Position numbers and translations under genes: made by a program. A DNA stretch of 64,000 bases from Pseudomonadota bacterium (GTDB lineage Bacteria > Pseudomonadota > Gammaproteobacteria > Nitrosococcales > Methylophagaceae): NCBI GenBank assembly GCA_030576275.1, contig JALIBN010000019.1, forward strand, positions 62,001-126,000. The letters are read 5' to 3'. Below, piece by piece: positions 57,680-64,000 of this stretch (positions are counted from its first letter, which is position 1; each line of letters begins with the position of its first letter). Under the pieces are notes generated by a model. The model worked only from the letters and a program-made list of their open reading frames with translations, searched no databases and was not told the origin of the DNA.

Positions 57680-59031
57680 GATTCATCATTGCAACTTTCT
57701 TACTAAGTGCATTATTAGCGCCAGCACTCCAAGCCGCTGATATACCGGCGGATTTAGATGCACTATTAGACAAGGTCCAACGTGAAGGTGTACTAGAACA
57801 ACAGCAAAATAAATTACGTGAAGCAAATTTTGTGTCCTCACGTGATGATCAAGCAAAATTATTAGCCGAAGCAAAAGCTCAATTAGCCTTTGAAGAGCAA
57901 AGATCGGCATTACTCAATCAGTCTTTTCAAGATCATGAAAAAGGTCTGACAGAAAAAGAAAACTTGCTACAAGAAAAATCGGGTTCATTAGGTGAATTGT
58001 TTGGTACGGTTCGCCAAATAAGTAATGATAGTCGTAGCGTTTTGGAAAACTCGATGGTCTCGGCTCAAAAGCCTGAGCGAACAGGTTTTTTAACGGCAAT
58101 GGCAGAACGTAAACAGCAACCTACGATTGAAGAGTTGCGTACTTTGTGGCTGATGTTGCAAGAAGAAATGACAGAATCAGGAAAGGTGAGCCGATTCAAT
58201 ACTTCTATTATCACTGCCGAAGGTAAGATGGAAGCTAGAGATGTAACTAGAATAGGGGTATTTACCGCCTTTAGCGATGGCAAGTTTTTACGTTATTTAC
58301 CTGAAACAGACAGTCTAGTTGAGTTAGGACGCCAACCTGTTGATCGCTTACGAAGTTTAATAACTGATTTTGAATCAATTACTGATGGCGAGTTAATGCC
58401 TGTGGTGGTTGATCCGACTCGCGGCGCTATTATGGCGTTACTAGTTCAAGCACCTGATTTGGAGGAGCGCATTGCACAAGGCGGTTGGATAGGTTTCATT
58501 ATTCTGGGCTTAGGTGCGATTGGTTTACTGTTAGCCATACAACGATTTATATTTCTAGGTATCGCTGGGCGTGGCATAGCACAACAACAAAAACAGACTG
58601 CGCCAAGTCTTAAAAATCCCTTGGGTCGAATTTTATCGGTTTATAGTGAAGGCATGCAGGATATTGAAACCTTATCGTTAAAACTTGATGAAGCGATCTT
58701 GCGTGAGATCCCGAAAATCGAACGTGGTTTGATAACCTTAGCGATGTTAGCGGCAATAGCGCCTATGTTGGGGCTATTAGGTACTGTATCGGGCATGATT
58801 GAAACATTCCAATCCATTACGTTGTTTGGCACGGGTGATCCTAAATTGATGTCAGGTGGTATATCGCAGGCATTAGTGACAACCGAGTTGGGCTTAGCCG
58901 TGGCTATCCCACTTTTATTGATCCATAGCGCGATATCAAGCAAAAGTAATCGTTTAGTGCAAATACTAGATGAAGAAAGTGCAGCAATCGTAGCGCGTAA
59001 TGCAGAAAGGTTGAATGGAAACACTTACTAA
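57676..59031 (+). CDS. MotA/TolQ/ExbB-family protein with long periplasmic domain (TtpC-like)
   Basis: A 451-residue protein, twice the size of ordinary ExbB. A signal peptide (residues 1-20) leads into a coiled-coil periplasmic region (about 25-260). A membrane segment (about 273-295) and the MotA/TolQ/ExbB proton-channel domain follow, with MLAAIAPMLGLLGTVSGMIETFQ and the last helix. In Vibrio TonB2-type systems the equivalent TtpC is required for iron transport. It overlaps the next exbB-like gene by 17 bases. Confidence 0.9.
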   Translation: MRFIIATFLLSALLAPALQAADIPADLDALLDKVQREGVLEQQQNKLREANFVSSRDDQAKLLAEAKAQLAFEEQRSALLNQSFQDHEKGLTEKENLLQEKSGSLGELFGTVRQISNDSRSVLENSMVSAQKPERTGFLTAMAERKQQPTIEELRTLWLMLQEEMTESGKVSRFNTSIITAEGKMEARDVTRIGVFTAFSDGKFLRYLPETDSLVELGRQPVDRLRSLITDFESITDGELMPVVVDPTRGAIMALLVQAPDLEERIAQGGWIGFIILGLGAIGLLLAIQRFIFLGIAGRGIAQQQKQTAPSLKNPLGRILSVYSEGMQDIETLSLKLDEAILREIPKIERGLITLAMLAAIAPMLGLLGTVSGMIETFQSITLFGTGDPKLMSGGISQALVTTELGLAVAIPLLLIHSAISSKSNRLVQILDEESAAIVARNAERLNGNTY

Positions 59032-59539
59032 TAATCTGTTTAACATTCAGCTACTGCTGGAAAGTGGTGGTTTCGTGTTATGGACGATATTAATAGCGTC
59101 GACCGTTATGTGGACGATGATTATTGAACGATATTTTTTTGTGTATTTTATTCATCCAACTCACATCAAAAGAGCTCTGGCTACTTGGCAGGAAAGATCG
59201 GATCGGCAGAGCTGGTATGCACAGAAAATTCGTCAAGGGATGATCGCTGAAAGCTCGGTATCACTCAAACAATATTTGATGTCAATCCGTACCCTTATCG
59301 CTGCTTTGCCGATGTTGGGCTTATTAGGCACCGTAGATGGCATGATTCAAACATTTGATGTGCTGACAGTGTTTGGTACCGGCAACGCGCGGGGTATGGC
59401 GGGTGGTATATCAGTGGCCTTGATAACAACTATGGGTGGCTTATTGGCGGCTTTATCGGGTATGTATTTTAGTACACAGCTTGAACAGCGTGTGCGTCGA
59501 GCGGAAGATACGCTTGCTGATGTATTGCGAAGGGATTAA
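59015..59539 (+). CDS. exbB: ExbB-like biopolymer transport protein
   Basis: A 174-residue inner-membrane protein with three hydrophobic segments and the channel motif ALPMLGLLGTVDGMIQTFDVLTVFGTGNARGMAGGIS. It is expected to form a proton channel with ExbD, energising TonB. It overlaps the preceding ttpC-like gene by 17 bases. Confidence 0.92.
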   Translation: METLTNNLFNIQLLLESGGFVLWTILIASTVMWTMIIERYFFVYFIHPTHIKRALATWQERSDRQSWYAQKIRQGMIAESSVSLKQYLMSIRTLIAALPMLGLLGTVDGMIQTFDVLTVFGTGNARGMAGGISVALITTMGGLLAALSGMYFSTQLEQRVRRAEDTLADVLRRD

Positions 59540-59566
59540 TGGAGCTAAGGTTCCTAGGTATTAATT

Positions 59567-59974
59567 ATGAGAAATAGACATTCGCGTCGCCAAAGTGGTG
59601 CCATAGCTGAAGTTAATATGACACCATTGATTGATATGGTATTTATCTTATTAATCTTTTTTATTGTGACCACCTCTTTTGTGAAAGAAACAGGAGTTGA
59701 TGTCAGTCGTCCTTCTGCTCAAACCGCAGTTAAAAAAGAGCTGGCTAATATTATGATTTCGATCACACCTAATGATGAAGTTTGGATGGATAAACGGCAA
59801 ATAGATCGGCGGGCTGTCCGCGCCAATGTTGAGCGTATGCATGCTGAAAACCCAGAAGGTTCAGTCATTATTTTGGCTGACAAAGAGGCCAAAACCGGCC
59901 TGCTTATTGAAGTGATGGATCAAGCGCGATTGGCTGGTGTTGCCAATGTATCCATTGCTGCTCAGCGCGACTAA
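59567..59974 (+). CDS. exbD: ExbD-like biopolymer transport protein
   Basis: A 135-residue protein with one N-terminal membrane segment. The essential channel Asp is present in VNMTPLIDMVFILLIFFIVTTSF, and a periplasmic C-terminal domain follows. It lies 27 bases after exbB and 15 before the tonB-like gene. Confidence 0.95.
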   Translation: MRNRHSRRQSGAIAEVNMTPLIDMVFILLIFFIVTTSFVKETGVDVSRPSAQTAVKKELANIMISITPNDEVWMDKRQIDRRAVRANVERMHAENPEGSVIILADKEAKTGLLIEVMDQARLAGVANVSIAAQRD

Positions 59975-59989
59975 TAAGGTTTTATTTTA

Positions 59990-60646
59990 ATGCGTTTAGC
60001 CATCGGCTTATTGCTTGCTATTTTGGTGAATTTTGGTTTATTTACCTTAATGCAAAAAATGACTGCAGAACAAAATAGTGAGCGGCAAGTAACAGAAAAT
60101 ATTCAATTGTTAGATTTTGTACGCCTTAAACGCGAGGATAAGGCAGAAACTAAAAAACGTGAATTGCCGAAGAAACCACCGCCACCTCAAAAGACACCTC
60201 GACCACCCAAAGTGCCAGCTCAACAAGTGGACAAACCTAAAGCGCCCACACCTAAATTAGATATGCCACGTATCGACGTACCATTAAATATTGCTGGTGG
60301 ACCTTATTTAGGCGACTTTTCAAATGCCCCAGTAGCACTTAGTGCACCAACAGTGATTGCTGCACCGACGATGGATGATGATGTGATGCCTTTGGTACGT
60401 ATTCCGCCACAGTATCCTCGCATGGCCTCTCGTCGGGGAATAGAAGGTGTAGTAACTGTATCCTTTACGATTACTAAAGACGGACAAGTAAGTGACCCTA
60501 TTGTGATCAGTGCCAAACCTGAGAATATCTTCGACAGTGCTGCTTTAAAGGCGATTGTAAAATGGAAGTTTAAACCGAAGGTTGTCGATGGTCAGCCGGT
60601 CGAGCGTCAAGCGACGCAAGAAATTGAATTTAAATTGGCGAAATAA
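59990..60646 (+). CDS. tonB: TonB-family energy transducer
   Basis: A 218-residue protein with an N-terminal membrane anchor (MRLAIGLLLAILVNFGLFTLM), a Pro/Lys-rich spacer (KKPPPPQKTPRPPKVPAQQ) and a TonB C-terminal domain (about residues 135-218, PPQYPRMASRRGIEGVVTVSFTI...). It should couple the proton gradient to outer-membrane receptors. No TonB-dependent receptor gene is in the window. The next gene starts right after its stop. Confidence 0.94.
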   Translation: MRLAIGLLLAILVNFGLFTLMQKMTAEQNSERQVTENIQLLDFVRLKREDKAETKKRELPKKPPPPQKTPRPPKVPAQQVDKPKAPTPKLDMPRIDVPLNIAGGPYLGDFSNAPVALSAPTVIAAPTMDDDVMPLVRIPPQYPRMASRRGIEGVVTVSFTITKDGQVSDPIVISAKPENIFDSAALKAIVKWKFKPKVVDGQPVERQATQEIEFKLAK

Positions 60647-61879
60647 ATGATGATGGTGTCAGTTTTAAAACTACCTTTATTGGTTATCTTACTGTTGATG
60701 GCATCAGCGACGATGGCAAAACAAGACAGTCAATATTTATTGACTGAAAAAACCTATAAAGCGTTGAGTGCTGCCCAAACGTTAATGGAGGCAGATAAAT
60801 TTTCTGCTGCTGAAACTCAACTTAAGTCTTTGTTAGATAAAACTGAGTCAAGTTCTTATGAAAGGGCGGTTGTCCAACAAACCTTGGGTTATCTTTATTC
60901 GTCACTGGAAGACTATACAAAAGCAAGCTCACTGTTTCAGCAAGCGTTGGATTCCAATGCACTGCCAGAAAAAGTAAGTAATGACCTGCTTTATAATCTA
61001 GCGCAGTTGTATTTAGCTGATCAACAATACAATAAAGGTATTGTGATGTTAGAAAAATGGTTGAAAGCTGAAGCTTCACCTCCCAATAGTGCCCATGTTT
61101 TGCTAGCGAGTGCTTATTATAGGGTTAAGAACTATAAAAAAACGGTAGAGCATATTAATGTAGCCATTAAAAATGATAAATCGGTAAAAGAAACCTGGTA
61201 TCAAGTGTTGTTAGCGGCACACTTGGAGTTGAAGCAATATAAATCAGCTATTAGTGTATTAGAAACACTCATTACTCTTTATCCATATCAAACAAGCTAT
61301 TGGTCACAACTTTCAGCTTTGTATCTTCAACAAAATAAAGAATTTACTGCGATGGCAGTCAAAATGTTAGCGCAACGTTTGGAACTCGGAGATGCTAAAA
61401 CGCTTATTAGTTTGGCTGACATGTACCGTTATTTACAAATTCCGTATAAGTCGGCTCAATTATTAACGCAAGGTATTAATGATGGGGTTATTCAATCAGA
61501 TTTAGATAATTTAAATCGTTTGGCGGATAGTTGGTTAGCGGCTAAAGAGGCACTTAAAGCTATTCCAATTTTAGATAAAATTACTGCGCTAGATGATAGT
61601 GGTGAGTCTGATTTGAAATATAGTCGGATTCTTTTTGGCTTGGAGCAATGGCAGAATGCTGAGGAGAGCTTAGCTAAAAGCTTAACTAAATTGAATGGCA
61701 AGCGAGCAGGTACTGCCTTATTATTATTAGGAATGACGCAATTTCATTTAGGTCAATTGCCAGAGGCGAGAGCTTCTTTTACTAAAGCTGTTAAGTTTGA
61801 AAATGAGCGTAATCAGGCTGGTCAATGGTTACGACATGTAGATAATCTACTGTCTGAAGGAGAGTCTGATGAAGGCTAA
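60647..61879 (+). CDS. Exported tetratricopeptide-repeat protein
   Basis: A 410-residue protein with a signal peptide (about residues 1-24, ending in MASATMAK) and degenerate TPR helices throughout (for example QQTLGYLYSSLEDYTKASSLFQQALDSN). It is the standard last member of DUF3450/TtpC TonB operons and probably acts in the periplasm as a scaffold for the system. It overlaps the aldolase-like gene by 11 bases. Confidence 0.88.
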   Translation: MMMVSVLKLPLLVILLLMASATMAKQDSQYLLTEKTYKALSAAQTLMEADKFSAAETQLKSLLDKTESSSYERAVVQQTLGYLYSSLEDYTKASSLFQQALDSNALPEKVSNDLLYNLAQLYLADQQYNKGIVMLEKWLKAEASPPNSAHVLLASAYYRVKNYKKTVEHINVAIKNDKSVKETWYQVLLAAHLELKQYKSAISVLETLITLYPYQTSYWSQLSALYLQQNKEFTAMAVKMLAQRLELGDAKTLISLADMYRYLQIPYKSAQLLTQGINDGVIQSDLDNLNRLADSWLAAKEALKAIPILDKITALDDSGESDLKYSRILFGLEQWQNAEESLAKSLTKLNGKRAGTALLLLGMTQFHLGQLPEARASFTKAVKFENERNQAGQWLRHVDNLLSEGESDEG

Positions 61880-62438
61880 TTTAGCACAGTTGAAAAGTGA
61901 TCTAGTACAACACTATCGTTGGTTAAGACAGTATGGCTGCAATGATTCTCATAGTGGTAATGCCTCTTTCCGTTGGCATGATGAAATTTGGATTACGCCT
62001 ACAGGATGTTGTGCAGATACGTTGCAGACTGATGATTTAGTGATTTGTAATGTCGATGGAACTATGGGCGACGGGGCATCACTGGACACGCCGCTACATA
62101 TTGAAGTGTATCGACATAATGCAAAGGCACAGGCGGTATTTCACAGTCATGGCCCACATGCAATAGCGCTCACCTTAAATGGTAATGATTTTGTGCCGGT
62201 TGATTTCGAAGGTCAGTATTACTTCCCAACGGTGCCCGTCGTAACCATACCCTATGATCGTTATATTGAATTATCGCCTAGTTCTGTAGCCGATAAACTC
62301 GCTGGTCACAAGGTCACTATTGTTCGTGGTCACGGCGTATACAGTTATGGCGAGACTATTAATCTCGCCTATAAGTGGAGTTGCTCGGTCGAGTTATCAG
62401 CAAAGATCGCCTTGTTAAACTTTAACAGGGCACCTTGA
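61869..62438 (+). CDS. Class II aldolase/adducin-like protein
   Basis: A 189-residue protein of the class II aldolase fold, with Zn-ligand-like histidines in AVFHSHGPHAIA and IVRGHGVYSYG and a catalytic-type acidic residue in TPLHIEVYRHN. The family includes fuculose-1-phosphate aldolase, ribulose-phosphate epimerase and methylthioribulose dehydratase; the substrate cannot be assigned. It is translationally overlapped with the TPR gene, although no known link exists between the two functions. Confidence 0.85.
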   Translation: MKANLAQLKSDLVQHYRWLRQYGCNDSHSGNASFRWHDEIWITPTGCCADTLQTDDLVICNVDGTMGDGASLDTPLHIEVYRHNAKAQAVFHSHGPHAIALTLNGNDFVPVDFEGQYYFPTVPVVTIPYDRYIELSPSSVADKLAGHKVTIVRGHGVYSYGETINLAYKWSCSVELSAKIALLNFNRAP

Positions 62439-62466
62439 TAGCTAATAAGTGGTCTGAACCTATTAA

Positions 62467-63327
62467 CTAAGCCTTTTCCTTCTTGTAGACATTTTCATAA
62501 TAATAATTAGTGGCTTCAATAAAGCCATCAACACTACCACAGTCAAAACGGCGGCCTTTAAATTTCACCGCTAATACCTGGCGATCTTGTGCCAGCGCTT
62601 TGAGAGCGTCAGTGATTTGGACTTCACCATTTGCGCCTGGTTTGGTATTGCGTAAATAACTAAATATTTCTGGAGTAAGAACGTAACGTCCGATGATGGC
62701 CATGTTGGTGGGCGCATCTTCAGGCTTGGGTTTTTCAACCATGTCATGTACTTGATATATGCCGGGTGCTATCTCTTCACCAGAAATAATACCGTAACTG
62801 CCGGTCTCTTCAGGTGGGACTTCTTCAATAGCAATAATACTGCACTGATATCGATCATACAGCGCTGCTAACTGGCCTAAGGCACGCATATGGTCGCCAT
62901 CTGATGGCGCGGCACATAAATCGTCAGCCAGAACCACTGCAAAAGGTTCGTTACCAATCATTGGCTCACCGGTCAAAATGGCATGACCTAGTCCTAACAT
63001 TTCACGTTGGCGCATAAAGACAAATTCACATTTATCCATTACTTTGCGGATATCATCCAAATATTTTTCTTTTGATGTGCCCTTAATCTGGTGTTCTAAT
63101 TCATAGTTGTTATCAAAATGATCGGCGATGGCGCGCTTACCTCGACCTACAATAAACCCGATCTGATTCATTCCCGCTTCTAAGGCTTCTTCTACACCGT
63201 ACTGAATTAATGGTTTACTAACTATAGGCAACATTTCTTTGGGCATGGCTTTTGTAGCAGGTAAAAAGCGGGTGCCATAACCGGCAGCAGGGAATAAACA
63301 TTTGCGAATTTTAGTGGTATGCGCCAT
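62467..63327 (-). CDS. galU: UTP-glucose-1-phosphate uridylyltransferase
   Basis: A 286-residue nucleotidyltransferase making UDP-glucose for cell envelope sugars. The signature AAGYGTRFLPATKAMPKEMLPI is present near the N-terminus, with VEKPKPEDAPTNMAIIGRYVL and the C-terminal FDCGSVDGFIEATNYY. It is convergent with the aldolase-like gene and divergent from nuoA. Confidence 0.97.
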   Translation of the reverse strand: MAHTTKIRKCLFPAAGYGTRFLPATKAMPKEMLPIVSKPLIQYGVEEALEAGMNQIGFIVGRGKRAIADHFDNNYELEHQIKGTSKEKYLDDIRKVMDKCEFVFMRQREMLGLGHAILTGEPMIGNEPFAVVLADDLCAAPSDGDHMRALGQLAALYDRYQCSIIAIEEVPPEETGSYGIISGEEIAPGIYQVHDMVEKPKPEDAPTNMAIIGRYVLTPEIFSYLRNTKPGANGEVQITDALKALAQDRQVLAVKFKGRRFDCGSVDGFIEATNYYYENVYKKEKA

Positions 63328-63695
63328 TGAAAAAATGCCTTATTAAATGTGACTTGGCTCTTTAAGAGGAATAGAGCGTGAGTAAAGTTCAAAAATAGAT
63401 TATACCTTAGACTAATTCAAGTATTATTTATTACGCTTGTGCAGAAAGAAATTTTGAGAATAAAAACGAAGGAATTTTAATAGGCATTTTTGCTATATTT
63501 TGTAGACAGTGAGAAAACAAAACTGTTACGTTCACAAAAAACAGCATTTTCTACTCACCCCTAGACGGTGTATAGTGAATTAGAATTAATTTCGGCATGT
63601 CACGTGAGCTAAATAATAAGTGTAATAAAAATAGCGATGATTGGAACTGCATTCAATCATAATCTTTATTAAGTAACTGAAAAAGAACTAAAAAT
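63328..63695. other. Intergenic region between galU and nuoA
   Basis: About 370 bases without a supported gene. The best -10 candidate for the nuo operon is TATAGT at 63571-63576, but the -35 is poor. No tRNA or terminator was seen; the two genes are divergent, so both promoters should lie here. Confidence 0.4.
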
Positions 63696-64000
63696 ATGCT
63701 GGAGAACTATCTCCCAATTTTGTTGTTTGTGATTATAGGTGTTGGTTTTGGTGTGATGCCATTACTTGCAGGCTTTGTTTTGGGGCCGCGCCGTCCTGAT
63801 GATGAGAAGAACTCACCCTATGAATGTGGTTTCGAGCCATTTGAAGATGCACACATGAAATTCGATGTGCGTTACTACCTTGTTGCCATTCTGTTTATTA
63901 TCTTCGATTTAGAAATTGCATTTTTGTTTCCATGGGCGGTTGTTCTTGACCAAATTGGTGTTTTTGGCTTGCTCGCGATGTTTTTATTTCTAGGAATATT
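63696..64000 (+). CDS. nuoA: NADH-quinone oxidoreductase subunit A, 3'-truncated by window edge
   Basis: The first 101 codons of NuoA, a three-helix membrane subunit of complex I, starting [19 protein letters not shown]. The conserved loop [41 protein letters not shown] is present. The ATG at 63696 follows an AT-rich leader without a strong ribosome site. The rest of the nuo operon should follow beyond the window. Confidence 0.96.
   Translation, partial: MLENYLPILLFVIIGVGFGVMPLLAGFVLGPRRPDDEKNSPYECGFEPFEDAHMKFDVRYYLVAILFIIFDLEIAFLFPWAVVLDQIGVFGLLAMFLFLGI

Overview
The window reads as chromosome of an AT-rich gammaproteobacterium (roughly 40% G+C by eye). The gene order metY-rimP-nusA-infB-rbfA-truB-rpsO-pnp, the glnA-ntrB-ntrC block and the tldD/yhdP neighbourhood are typical of the class. 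A complete pqqABCDE cluster with a duplicated pqqA, a linked drug-type ABC exporter, SoxYZ-like and TusA/DsrE2-like sulfur carriers and a type III glutamine synthetase point to a methylotroph or sulfur-active member of the Piscirickettsiaceae/Methylophaga/Cycloclasticus type. That placement is inference from gene content; the window has no rRNA and no PQQ dehydrogenase.

Layout. 1-8466: 3' part of yhdP, then a reverse-strand glnN unit lying between yhdP and tldD, then tldD and an overlapping pair of a PP-loop thiolase-like protein and a TusA. glnN has what look like two NtrC sites and a sigma-54 promoter, and nine AGTAAT hexamers in its leader. 8617-13325: the nitrogen regulon glnA, a DUF4124 protein, ntrB and ntrC. 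13334-22528: initiator tRNA, two tandem terminators, rimP-nusA-infB-rbfA-truB, rpsO and pnp. 22546-30672: modABC, prfC, a CBS protein, uvrB (reverse) and an aspartate-type aminotransferase. 30692-31515: tRNA-Asn followed by about 660 bp without genes. 31516-33063 (reverse): an unknown membrane protein and a TusA-DsrE2 pair.

33170-43238 is the most distinctive stretch. bepA, soxY, soxZ, a sensor kinase and a LuxR-type regulator overlap by 1-4 bases each. They are followed by two separately promoted pqqA genes, pqqBCDE and a two-gene ABC-2 exporter. The two pqqA upstream regions share three sequence blocks in identical register (0, +29, +67), which suggests a duplicated operator, plausibly for the neighbouring regulator.

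43235-56582 holds housekeeping genes: msrA, glnS, a Pcm-like methyltransferase, a rhodanese, a TolC-type protein, an isochorismatase-like hydrolase, a radical SAM protein, a glutathione peroxidase, sbcB, an exported ATP-dependent DNA ligase, hemL, and a second kinase/LuxR regulator pair. 56912-62438 is a seven-gene run encoding a TonB-type energy transduction system (DUF3450, two ExbB-like, ExbD, TonB, TPR) ending in a class II aldolase-like gene. The window closes with galU (reverse) and the 5' part of nuoA.
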